From Marinobacter alexandrii (GTDB lineage: Bacteria > Bacteroidota > Bacteroidia > Cytophagales > Cyclobacteriaceae), in the NCBI GenBank assembly GCA_039984955.1, contig JBDWTN010000005.1:62001-126000 (forward strand): DNA of 64,000 nt, given 5' to 3'. Under the pieces are notes generated by a model. It did not search any database, had not been told where the DNA came from, and worked only from the letters and a program-made list of their open reading frames with translations. Shown piece after piece: positions 1 to 8,690 of the stretch (positions are counted from its first letter, which is position 1; every line of letters starts with the position of its first letter). Both the position numbers and the translations under genes were made by a program.

Positions 1-3000
1 AAATTTTTTACAATGCGGAGGATAAACGGATGACCTCCAATGGATATATCAGTTGCGCATCGTGTCACCTGGATGGTGGTAGTGATGATCGTGTTTGGGA
101 CTTTACCGATCGAGGTGAGGGATTTAGAAACACAGTTTCGCTTAGAGGCCGTCGTGGAAACGGGATTGGAAATGTGCACTGGACAGGAAATTTTGACGAA
201 ATACACGACTTTGAAAATGACATCAGAGGTGGTTTCTCAGGTCAGGGCTTCATGACTGATGTGGATTTTGAGGCTACACAAGATCCCCTGGGGGCTCCCA
301 AAGCTGGTAGAAGTGAAGATTTGGACGCATTAGTAGCTTATGTAAATTCACTTGCTGAAGTAAGCCCTAGTCCGTACAAAAATGCAGATGGGACATATAC
401 AGCACAGGCACTGAATGGTAGAGCAATCTTTGAGAGCCTGAGCTGTGGTACTTGCCATTCAGGATCAGATTATTCTGATAGGTCAACTGGCCAATTTCAT
501 GATGTTGGAACCATATCTCCTACTTCCGGTAAACGAATTGGACAACCATTGACAGGATTTGCAACCCCAACACTAAAAGGACTATGGGAATCGGCCCCTT
601 ACTTGCACGATGGATCAGCTGCTACATTAGCAGATGTATTGACCGCAAAAAATGCGAACAGCTTGCATGGCGACACCCAATCCCTGTCAGAAGAAGAAAT
701 GGATGATCTCATAATCTTTCTTAATCAGATTGATGACATAGGAGGATGTAATACGCAAAGTATCATATGGGATCCTATCAGCGATCATACAATTGAGGAT
801 GTTTCGTTTGCTGTATCGGCTACTTCCACATCGGGTCTTCCGGTATCTTATCATGTACTGGCAGGACCAGCAACGATAGATGGCAATCTGGTTAGGTTAA
901 ATGGACTGTCAGGAACAGTGATACTAGCGGCACAGCAAGCTGGCGATGCTACTTTTTGCCCTGCTTCTCAAGAAACACTGTCTTTTAAAGTAACATCTGA
1001 TTGCGAAGGTGTACCTACTGATACTTACATGCTTCTGAGTCACCTAAACGGAAAAGCGATTGATGCAAGTAAGCCAAACGATGAAATCAGTCAACGTGCA
1101 GAAAATGCATTTTTGAATAATTATCAGCAATGGGAAATTACTTCTTTGGGTAATGGATACTTTAAAATACGGAATAATGAAAGTCAGAAGGTTTTAAGTG
1201 CAAACAATTCCATTTTGCAGGGTTCACCAGTTATGCAAGAAGTGGACGATGCTGTAAATACACCAAGTCAGCAATGGTCCATTTGTATAGACGCAAGTGG
1301 TAGTTTCCAATTAATGAACAGATTTAGTAATCTGGTAATAGACAATCAATCTTCTACAAGTGAAGGAAGCACACTGGTTCAATCTCCATACGATCCGGAT
1401 GCTAACGCTCATTTATGGAATATTTCGCCAATGAATTCTGGTGTAGCTCCTGAAGGTACATTTCAACTCACTGCATTACACTCTGGGAAGTCCATGACTC
1501 TTTCGGAGGGTGATATTGTGCAGTTGGATTACGAGGAACTGGATACACAGCATTGGACATTCGAAACACTCGGAAATGGATATGTGTCCATAGTCTCTGA
1601 GGAAAACGGAGAATATCTACAGATTGCTGATGGCGACTTGAATGATGATGCTAGGGTTTCTCTCGGAGTATTGAATGATGAAGACCACCAAATCTGGGGT
1701 GTAAGATTACTGAATGGAGGAAATGCTGAATTGTTTGTCAGACATAGTGGAAAAACGCTTGCGGTGATGAATGGAGATACAGAAAATGACGGTCTCGTAG
1801 TGCAGGAAGGAAATGGTGGACAACCTAGTCAGCAATGGAAACTTGTTAAAGTAGAGATTAACTCAGGACCGGGACTCGGAAACTTCACCTACGCACCAGA
1901 TGAAGTCTTTTCAAATATCTGGAACTATACAGATGCAACAGGATTTGGTTCCAATGTTGCTGTTATGCACAATGGATATCTCGTGACCACATTTGCTCCT
2001 GACAGTGGTCAGCCTCCTGGTGGTATTCTGGTATGGGACGTCTCTGACCCAAGAGATCCCGTTCTTGTAAATAGGGTATATGATCAGCGAACACAGTCCT
2101 TTAGGGAAGCACATGCCATCGGTCAACATAAAAATTACATTGCCTTACAAGATGGGTGCGGAATACAGATTTGGGACCTGACTGACGTTCTCAATCCTAT
2201 TCAGGTCAAGCGATTCTGTATGGATGGATATTCACATGACGACTATGGTTCAGCATGGTCACTCTTCTGGCAAGCTCCTTATATCTATATTGGGAAAGGT
2301 GACGGTGGTTTTGATGTCGTGGATGCTTCTGATATCACCAATCCTGTATTAGTGAAAAATGTAACTAATCAGGGCAATGTAGGATCCATTTTCGCTATTG
2401 GGAATCTATTGGTAACTGGGGCCAATAATGGAAGGACAGGGTATGACCTATTTGATATCTCTGATCCAACCGATCCAATACTTATTAAAGATGGAGGGAC
2501 AAAACAGCTTTATTCTATTTCTGTTAATGGAAACAGAATCATTACTTCCAATCGACATAGTAGCAGGAAGTTCAATGCTTTTGATGTGTATAGTTTTTCG
2601 GATCCATCAGTAAATGCGACAAGAACCTCATTTAACTTCGGGGAAAAGATTGATCAGTTATATTCTGCTAGTCAAGACAACTTTATATTTCAAGGGTGTC
2701 TGAATGAAATCTACAAAGTAGATGCCACGAACTTAAATGCCATACAGGAAGTGGGTAAGGCAAGTCTCAATGTGACTGGACAAGCGGATCATGGTCAGGT
2801 TACGCCGATGGGTAATCTCGTATTTGTAGGAAATGATAAAGGTTCCGGAAGTGGGTTCATCGTCCATCAAGCTGAAATGGATCTGAAAGGACCAGAGGTG
2901 AATATGATAATCCCGAGCGATGGCCAACTTGATCGAGCTGTGACCTCTCGAATCGGACTCACTTTTACTGATAATGTAGACCTACGAACAGTGAATTCTT

Positions 3001-3506
3001 CTACATTGATTGTCAGGCCAATGGGTGGAGCCGCTATCTCTGGGAAATACAGCCATCAGTTTTCAACCGTAAACTTTACACCGGATGAGCCTCTCTTCCC
3101 TGAAACAACATATGAAATTGTAGTGCCTACTGGAGGGTTAACGGATTGGATTGGCAACCCAATTACCACAACATTTACATCCACTTTTACAACCGCACCG
3201 GAAGAAATAGATGCAGAAACCTTTGCACAAGCTAGAATGGAAACAGCGGAGACACTTCTGACTGAAGATTGGGTGGTGTATCCAAATACTACAAAAGGTC
3301 AAATATCTGTGATTTTACCTCCCTCTAAACAGGTTAAATCCGTAACAGATGTAACCATTACGAATGTTCAGGGTCAAGTATTTAAATCCACTTACTCTAA
3401 AGAGTTGGACTATTTGGATGTAAACTTCGATGCACCAAAAGGATTGTATTTAATTCATATCAAAACAGAGCAGAGTTCTCGACTACTAAAAGTACTTAAA
3501 GAATAA
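1..3506 (+). CDS. Secreted di-heme cytochrome c / ricin-fold / beta-propeller protein with type IX sorting tail (5' partial)
   Basis: The reading frame is open to the left edge, so the start lies outside the window; the ATG at 30 is internal, because the residues before it continue the haem domain. Two CxxCH haem sites are visible (bases 54-68 and 444-458), in the arrangement of the MauG/cytochrome c peroxidase family. After them come repeated QQW/QHW motifs of ricin-type beta-trefoil domains (about residues 330-610 from the ATG at 30), then LVIVD-type propeller repeats (WDVSDPRDPVLV and relatives, about 625-955). An Ig-like Big_5-type domain (about 965-1060) and a C-terminal type IX secretion domain (VYPNTTKGQ... 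to LLKVLKE) end the protein. It is probably exported and held at the cell surface. Oxidase/peroxidase activity and carbohydrate binding are family inferences. A hairpin at 3550-3582 follows. Confidence 0.8.
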   Translation, partial: IFYNAEDKRMTSNGYISCASCHLDGGSDDRVWDFTDRGEGFRNTVSLRGRRGNGIGNVHWTGNFDEIHDFENDIRGGFSGQGFMTDVDFEATQDPLGAPKAGRSEDLDALVAYVNSLAEVSPSPYKNADGTYTAQALNGRAIFESLSCGTCHSGSDYSDRSTGQFHDVGTISPTSGKRIGQPLTGFATPTLKGLWESAPYLHDGSAATLADVLTAKNANSLHGDTQSLSEEEMDDLIIFLNQIDDIGGCNTQSIIWDPISDHTIEDVSFAVSATSTSGLPVSYHVLAGPATIDGNLVRLNGLSGTVILAAQQAGDATFCPASQETLSFKVTSDCEGVPTDTYMLLSHLNGKAIDASKPNDEISQRAENAFLNNYQQWEITSLGNGYFKIRNNESQKVLSANNSILQGSPVMQEVDDAVNTPSQQWSICIDASGSFQLMNRFSNLVIDNQSSTSEGSTLVQSPYDPDANAHLWNISPMNSGVAPEGTFQLTALHSGKSMTLSEGDIVQLDYEELDTQHWTFETLGNGYVSIVSEENGEYLQIADGDLNDDARVSLGVLNDEDHQIWGVRLLNGGNAELFVRHSGKTLAVMNGDTENDGLVVQEGNGGQPSQQWKLVKVEINSGPGLGNFTYAPDEVFSNIWNYTDATGFGSNVAVMHNGYLVTTFAPDSGQPPGGILVWDVSDPRDPVLVNRVYDQRTQSFREAHAIGQHKNYIALQDGCGIQIWDLTDVLNPIQVKRFCMDGYSHDDYGSAWSLFWQAPYIYIGKGDGGFDVVDASDITNPVLVKNVTNQGNVGSIFAIGNLLVTGANNGRTGYDLFDISDPTDPILIKDGGTKQLYSISVNGNRIITSNRHSSRKFNAFDVYSFSDPSVNATRTSFNFGEKIDQLYSASQDNFIFQGCLNEIYKVDATNLNAIQEVGKASLNVTGQADHGQVTPMGNLVFVGNDKGSGSGFIVHQAEMDLKGPEVNMIIPSDGQLDRAVTSRIGLTFTDNVDLRTVNSSTLIVRPMGGAAISGKYSHQFSTVNFTPDEPLFPETTYEIVVPTGGLTDWIGNPITTTFTSTFTTAPEEIDAETFAQARMETAETLLTEDWVVYPNTTKGQISVILPPSKQVKSVTDVTITNVQGQVFKSTYSKELDYLDVNFDAPKGLYLIHIKTEQSSRLLKVLKE

Positions 3507-3549
3507 ATCCCTGACTTTTAGAAGTGCTAAATCACAGTGATTAAAAGAT

Positions 3550-3590
3550 GATAAAGGGTGGCTTTTAAAGCTACCCTTTATCTTTATGGT
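3550..3590 (+). terminator. Hairpin terminator between convergent genes
   Basis: A long stem pairs about 3550-3565 with 3567-3582, with one G-U pair and a tiny TTA-type loop. A weak T-rich run (tttatggttt) follows. It lies 44 bases after the stop of the cytochrome gene and before the convergent SPOR gene, so it may serve both strands. Confidence 0.6.
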
Positions 3591-3723
3591 TTATCAAACT
3601 CATCAGCCTTACCCTATAAGAATGGTGAAATTTGCCTTCACCATTTAAAAATTGATTTAACAAATGTCCAAACTGAACTCCAATTGAAGAACAATCATTG
3701 TAAGATAAATCTCAAGTAAAGGA

Positions 3724-4368
3724 CTAATACTTCAACACCCAAATTTCACTTCCGTAGTTTGTGAATGATGTGGAAGCATTCACGGCTTGGTCCCAAGTAT
3801 CATAATCACCAACGGAGACACGATGAAATAGCTTATTAGTCGTCGCATCAGGTTCTATGATCTTCACATTATTTCCTTCTTTAGACAATTTACTGGCATA
3901 ATCCATGGCTAAATCACCATCAACACTACTAGATATGATAATGTAGAAACGTCCAGTAAGTGATGAAACTGTTTCGACTATTCCGGCTGCTCTTTTCGCC
4001 TCTAATGCTGCTTTTTCATCCAATTCAGCGTTGACTAATGCCAACTGATCTTGCGGATATTGTTGATTTGGAAAAAGGGATGATGCATCAGAGTAAAGAG
4101 AATAGGCAGTTTCCCAATTCTCTTGTTCGAATTCTGTATCTGCATTTTCTATCAACTCGTCGTAGTTGATTTTTTTCTGTGCTTCTTGTTCTTTTCTTTT
4201 TTGCTCTGCCTCCTGCTTTGCAACTTGCTCGAGACGTGCTTTTTCCTTTGCTTCTTGTTCTGGCTTATAAATGCCCCAATACCATATCCCTAGAGCACTC
4301 CCTATTAACAAAATAATAACCAAAATAATTAGTAAAGTTTTGTTACCTCGGTTCGACTGATTGTTCAT
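3724..4368 (-). CDS. Membrane-anchored SPOR-domain protein
   Basis: 214 residues. An N-terminal hydrophobic helix (about 11-30) is followed by a charged, Glu/Lys/Gln-rich coiled coil (about 35-75), a short TPR-like segment (about 70-110) and a C-terminal SPOR-like domain (about 138-214, GRFYIIISSS ... VSVGDYDTWDQA). SPOR domains bind septal, denuded peptidoglycan, so the likely place is the inner membrane facing the periplasm at division sites. The substrate and exact role cannot be read from the sequence. It lies downstream of the larger membrane protein 4476-6536 on the same strand, about 107 bases away, so co-transcription is possible but not shown. Confidence 0.75.
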   Translation of the reverse strand: MNNQSNRGNKTLLIILVIILLIGSALGIWYWGIYKPEQEAKEKARLEQVAKQEAEQKRKEQEAQKKINYDELIENADTEFEQENWETAYSLYSDASSLFPNQQYPQDQLALVNAELDEKAALEAKRAAGIVETVSSLTGRFYIIISSSVDGDLAMDYASKLSKEGNNVKIIEPDATTNKLFHRVSVGDYDTWDQAVNASTSFTNYGSEIWVLKY

Positions 4369-4475
4369 TTAGCTTAATTGATGTTCAAGGTTAAAGGTAA
4401 TTAAAAAGGGGATAGTGGTACTCTACCCCACATGCATTGCCACTTCTCTCTCTATAGCTATACGTGACTCCAGTA

Positions 4476-6536
4476 CTAATCTACTAACTCCCCATCCCGA
4501 TACCTCTCCCTCTTGACAAGGTTTCCTTGCTCATCATAGTACTTCCAGGTACCCGCCATCAGGTCATTTTTGTACTTTCCTTTAATCTTTAATTCACCGG
4601 TGGGAAAATACTCGAAATAATTACCGTGTTTCTGACCATTTTTAATGCTTACTTCATATTTCGGGAGTCCATTGTCGTACTCATCTGTCTGGCTTTTAGC
4701 AGCCAAGTCTTCTAGTTCGATATCAATGGCAGTGATATCTATTTGCTCTTCTGTCACTTCTATCAATAAGGAATCATAATTGATAGTGTCAGCAACTACC
4801 GTGAACTCTGTTTCTCTTAGTTCTGGAAACAGCATGTTATCAATAGAAATTAATGCTCTGGTCTGATAAACATCACCTGAAGGATACATGCTAAAGGCAA
4901 TTTGCGGAAAATCTTGAATTACGTTCCTTCTCTTTTGTAGAAGTTTTATGGTCGCCTCATCCAACATGCCACCAACATCTGCATTGACCAATTCAGGAAG
5001 TTGCAAGTACAGTAAAGCACTATGTTTTTCACCTAGTTGTCTCATAAAGCTCTGATAGGATATACTTTGATTGAGCGTGTTTTCAGATAGATAGGAGTCA
5101 ATGAATTGCCTAAGGACCTTGGGTTCATTTGAAAAAATCACATATTGATTAATGACGGTATAGTAAGGCCGGTCAAAGTAATTAAAGAGCTTTCCAAGAA
5201 GGAGGTTGAAGAAGCCTTTCACAGACATGAAATTGATTTCATAGCCTTTGTAGTTGACTGTTTTAAATTTTACTGGTGTTTTCTTTCTGACCTGCTTGCT
5301 TAGAAAATTCATCTTTTCTTTTGCCAGATCATCATCTTTTGCCTTAATGATCAAGGCGATTTTAGATGAATTGTCCTCTGGCTCAATTTGTACTACGGCT
5401 ACTTCATCATCGATCCAGGAAGCAACATCTTCCTTCAGGTCGATATTTAAAAATTTCTCTGTTTTTTTAGTGTATAGAGCATATTCTTCCCCATAAAGTG
5501 GGTCTTCTCGCAGTTGCTTGTCCAATACATCATAAAATTCACTAAATCGATCAAATCCTAAACTGAAATAAATGGAAGTGTTGGCTGGAAGTACTTTAGC
5601 GATATCTACTCCACCTGTACCGGATGTTTCAAATATTTTTAGATAGGTAGCAAGTGTATCGTTATAGTTAGAGTACCCTTCAAGTAGTAATATTGATTCT
5701 TCTACATCAAAGAAAAATCCACTGTGAAAGAGTGGTAAATTCTCTTTCATTACTTCGGTATACTCAGTACCTAAGCTGGAAACTAAATACGGATAGAGTG
5801 TTTCATAATTAAGAAATAGTCTGACTACCCCTTCTCCTATGGTCTTTTTTTGAACTTCAATAAAGTCAAATGATCTGGTGAGTTTAGCTTCCTGATGACC
5901 TGCTATTGATTGCTCTACCAGTTTATGTGTATAAGATCCTACAAAGTAATTATCTATGAAAGTGAAATAGAGTGTCTGTTTTGAGTCACGCTCAAGTTTT
6001 TCATAAATGGTAAACCCTTGAAATGTACGTTTCGTCAAATTGTCGCTGGAGCTTAACCAGGATCTTAAGACCCCCACTCCTTCCATATCAAACACGAAAA
6101 GATAGTCGTAGCTTCCTCGATGATAAAGATGTCCTGAAATGAAGATCGAACGATCATCTATAATGTCCAGGATGCTATTGAAAGAGGATAATGTGCCTTC
6201 AATTTCTTCCATTAGGCTGCCATAGGCTTTCCAATCTTCATCTTTGGAGAGTGTTTTCCAAATTTGCGTTTCGGCTAGTTTGCTCCACACGCTGTAAGGC
6301 TCTTCTGTTTCCAATATGAAGAATGCGTCCGATGGAACAAGGTTCAAGGGGTTTAACCTAGGCCCTCCGCTATTTGGACTTACAAATTTGAGAACTAACC
6401 AAGACCCACCACCAAAAACGAGAATAAGTACCAAAATCCAAATGAACCTCCTTTTCTTCTTCTTCGGTCTTTTTGCTGTTTTAGCTAGCGCTACTTTCCC
6501 CACTTCTGAAAGGGCTTCTTTTTCATTCTCGTCCAT
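4476..6536 (-). CDS. Large single-pass membrane protein, DUF3352-like, with C-terminal MORN-like repeats
   Basis: 686 residues. A Lys-rich cytoplasmic start (KRPKKKKRR) precedes one transmembrane helix (about 30-51). The long external region begins with LVPSDAFFILETEEPYSVW, a pattern of DUF3352-type proteins in Bacteroidota. The last 55 residues form MORN-like repeats (NGQKHGNYFEYFPTGELKIKG, then AGTWKYYDEQGNLV). I do not know its function. The topology points to a periplasmic or surface role anchored in the inner membrane. Gene 3724-4368 follows on the same strand. The assignment to DUF3352 is from memory of the family and is tentative. Confidence 0.6.
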   Translation of the reverse strand: MDENEKEALSEVGKVALAKTAKRPKKKKRRFIWILVLILVFGGGSWLVLKFVSPNSGGPRLNPLNLVPSDAFFILETEEPYSVWSKLAETQIWKTLSKDEDWKAYGSLMEEIEGTLSSFNSILDIIDDRSIFISGHLYHRGSYDYLFVFDMEGVGVLRSWLSSSDNLTKRTFQGFTIYEKLERDSKQTLYFTFIDNYFVGSYTHKLVEQSIAGHQEAKLTRSFDFIEVQKKTIGEGVVRLFLNYETLYPYLVSSLGTEYTEVMKENLPLFHSGFFFDVEESILLLEGYSNYNDTLATYLKIFETSGTGGVDIAKVLPANTSIYFSLGFDRFSEFYDVLDKQLREDPLYGEEYALYTKKTEKFLNIDLKEDVASWIDDEVAVVQIEPEDNSSKIALIIKAKDDDLAKEKMNFLSKQVRKKTPVKFKTVNYKGYEINFMSVKGFFNLLLGKLFNYFDRPYYTVINQYVIFSNEPKVLRQFIDSYLSENTLNQSISYQSFMRQLGEKHSALLYLQLPELVNADVGGMLDEATIKLLQKRRNVIQDFPQIAFSMYPSGDVYQTRALISIDNMLFPELRETEFTVVADTINYDSLLIEVTEEQIDITAIDIELEDLAAKSQTDEYDNGLPKYEVSIKNGQKHGNYFEYFPTGELKIKGKYKNDLMAGTWKYYDEQGNLVKRERYRDGELVD

Positions 6537-6688
6537 GAATAGTAGTTAGTTTCTCATCAGCTAAGGTATGAGTTTAAGGCCTGAATTTCCATCCTCTTTT
6601 GGTGCACGTTTTGAGTAAACGCGTCAATGAAGAGTTCACAGTTTGTGACAAACATTTAAAAAGCTTATTTGAATTTTAAAACAGATAT

Positions 6689-7375
6689 TTATTTTCTAAC
6701 AACATCAAGTATTTCTCGTGCTTCTTTATACTTATATTCATCTGCTTGAATTTTTTCAAAAGAGCTAATTGCCCCGGCAAATTGCTGTTGCTTTAGGTAG
6801 GTAAGTCCAATATACCAATTTATTTGTTGTTCGTAAATACTGGATTCAGGGAAAGTTTCAAAAATCTGAATTGCTGATGTATGATCATCCACCATCATAT
6901 AGGAGATAGCTAGATAAAAAGAAGCTTTGAAATCATCTTCAATGGAAGATAGCAGGTGAATAGTCTCTGGATAGTTGCCTAAACTGTATTGATTTAAAGC
7001 TAATTGAACTGGATCCTCCTCTCCTCTAATCACTAATTCAAGATTGGGGTAAGGTTCGAAATAGATAGTGTAAAGTTTATCTGGAGAGGGTTTATTCCAG
7101 AACAGAATATATATAGTCATAAGAATCAAAATAGACGCTGCAATTCCTGATAAAACATATCTATTTCTTTTTTTCGAGTAGGTCATATCAGAATGGATTT
7201 CGTCCATTTCATTTCGAATTCCAGAATTCCTTACTGCTCTTATAGATTTTTTGTATTCGGCTATTCTATTGGCTAATGCTTCATTTTGACGACTGTTTTC
7301 TTCAAAAGATTGCCTCTCATCGCGAGTCATTTCTTTCGAAAGATATTTTACTATTTCTTCGTCTGAGATGTCCAT
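6689..7375 (-). CDS. TPR membrane protein, likely anti-sigma factor
   Basis: I chose the ATG at 7375, giving 228 residues. A TTG one codon upstream is also in frame, but the ATG overlaps the sigma-factor stop as TGATG, a common coupling arrangement. The N-terminal 80 residues are charged and helical (DISDEEIVKYLSKEMTRDERQSFEE), like the cytosolic sigma-binding part of anti-sigma factors. One transmembrane helix follows (about 75-95), then a periplasmic domain with TPR-like helices (NQYSLGNYPETIHLL, YLKQQQFAGAISSFEKI). The likely job is to hold the neighbouring ECF sigma factor at the membrane. This rests on context and architecture, not on a proven domain match. Confidence 0.65.
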   Translation of the reverse strand: MDISDEEIVKYLSKEMTRDERQSFEENSRQNEALANRIAEYKKSIRAVRNSGIRNEMDEIHSDMTYSKKRNRYVLSGIAASILILMTIYILFWNKPSPDKLYTIYFEPYPNLELVIRGEEDPVQLALNQYSLGNYPETIHLLSSIEDDFKASFYLAISYMMVDDHTSAIQIFETFPESSIYEQQINWYIGLTYLKQQQFAGAISSFEKIQADEYKYKEAREILDVVRK

Positions 7376-7971
7376 CAATACTCTATCGAAAACTGATCTT
7401 TTGTGATTTTACTTTCCTTAAAGATAGCTGTAAGCTTCTGTAGACACCTGAATTTTTTCGTTCTCACAGCCTGGTCACTGCCGAGCGAAAGCTTTTCTTT
7501 TATCTCAGAGACTTTTTGTTCATGATAAAAGAAGGATGTAAGCAGATCCTTGCATCCTTTTCCTAGTTTGCCAAAAAGCATATCCAATTTCCTCACATCT
7601 TCTTGTGATGAAAATAGATCTTCAATGGTTTGATTTTCCATCAAATGATTTTCTTCAATTGGAATGTTCAAAACCTTCTGCTTTCTCTTACACTCAGCTC
7701 TCCAGAAGTTTTTAACAATCGTAAATAAATACGTACCCACCGACGACCTGCCTTCAAATTTCCCATCCTCTATCTGATTATAGAGAACGAGTAAACCATC
7801 TTGAAATACGTCTTTTGCCTCAGCTTCATCTCCACGGTTGTTACGGATGTATTTGCTAATTTTTGGATAATGAAGCTTATACAGATAGGCCAGAACTCTG
7901 CTCTTTTCATGTTTATTACCGTTTTGAATAATCTGAACGATCTCCTCATTTTTAAAAGATTCTCCTTTCAT
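7375..7971 (-). CDS. ECF-type RNA polymerase sigma factor
   Basis: 198 residues, the normal size for group IV sigma factors. Region 2 is recognisable (AEAKDVFQDGLLVLYNQIED ... GTYLFTIVKNFWRAECKR) and region 4 is a helix-turn-helix (GCKDLLTSFFYHEQKVSEIKEKL). Its stop overlaps the start of the TPR membrane protein by one base, so the two are co-translated and probably form a sigma/anti-sigma pair. The divergent lipoprotein gene and the TPR-CHAT gene next to it are candidate targets. I could not identify its -35/-10 sites by eye. Confidence 0.88.
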   Translation of the reverse strand: MKGESFKNEEIVQIIQNGNKHEKSRVLAYLYKLHYPKISKYIRNNRGDEAEAKDVFQDGLLVLYNQIEDGKFEGRSSVGTYLFTIVKNFWRAECKRKQKVLNIPIEENHLMENQTIEDLFSSQEDVRKLDMLFGKLGKGCKDLLTSFFYHEQKVSEIKEKLSLGSDQAVRTKKFRCLQKLTAIFKESKITKDQFSIEY

Positions 7972-8150
7972 CGGTAAACTTTAACTGCAAGTTTAAAACA
8001 AATCGTATTTCATATAATGGCATAATTATATCTGGGGATAGAAAAAAAGAACATGATAGTGATTACGTTTTCGACAAAAAATACTCTAAGGGTTACAGGT
8101 GTAAGCTGAAAAACCTTAAAAGAGTAAGCACAACTAATTTTTACGAAGCT

Positions 8151-8531
8151 ATGAAAAAGCTATTTTCTTATTCCCTTTTTGCAATAATTCTCACTTTTGT
8201 TGCTTGTGATTCTCAAGAAGAGATACAACCCGTTTTGGAAGATGAAGCAGGTATTAGGCTATTGGGATGTTATATTACCCAAACTAACCCAGATGATGGG
8301 TACTGTTCCGGTGTTTATCACCTAACAGCACCTCCTTCCAGTAGTTATTCATGGAGTGTGTCTGGTGATGCATATATAGCAGTAAACACCAATCCCCAAC
8401 AACAGTCAATTTCTGTTATTCCACAAAGAAAACTGTGGACTTCTGGTTCTTTTACAGTATCCTTATTGACAAATGGGGTAAATTCTTGCAGCAAGGATTT
8501 TACAGTTATAGCAGAATATTTATGCGAGTAG
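8151..8531 (+). CDS. Small secreted lipoprotein
   Basis: 126 residues with a lipoprotein signal: MKKLFSYSLFAIILTFVAC, the Cys being the predicted lipidation site. The mature part carries several Cys residues and a PKD/Ig-like stretch (SSYSWSVSGDAYIAV ... GSFTVSLLTNGVNSC). I do not recognise a named family. It is divergent from the ECF sigma operon across about 180 bases and ends just before a clear terminator, so it is probably a single-gene unit and a plausible sigma target. Confidence 0.6.
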   Translation: MKKLFSYSLFAIILTFVACDSQEEIQPVLEDEAGIRLLGCYITQTNPDDGYCSGVYHLTAPPSSSYSWSVSGDAYIAVNTNPQQQSISVIPQRKLWTSGSFTVSLLTNGVNSCSKDFTVIAEYLCE

Positions 8532-8545
8532 TATTGCCAGTTAAA

Positions 8546-8577
8546 ACAGATTCTCATATTTGGGGAATCTGTTTTTT
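8546..8577 (+). terminator. Rho-independent terminator after the small lipoprotein gene
   Basis: Stem ACAGATTC (8546-8553) pairs with GAATCTGT (8565-8572), with an 11-base loop and a run of T to 8577. It separates the lipoprotein gene from the TPR-CHAT gene, which therefore needs its own promoter. Confidence 0.85.
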
Positions 8578-8690
8578 CAATCATTCAATTTCAAATTCTT
8601 TCCTGATCGTTTTCATTAAAACAAAATCAGATAGGTGAACCAATCAAACCGTTATTTATTGGTTGTATCTTGATTTCATAATTCAGCTAT

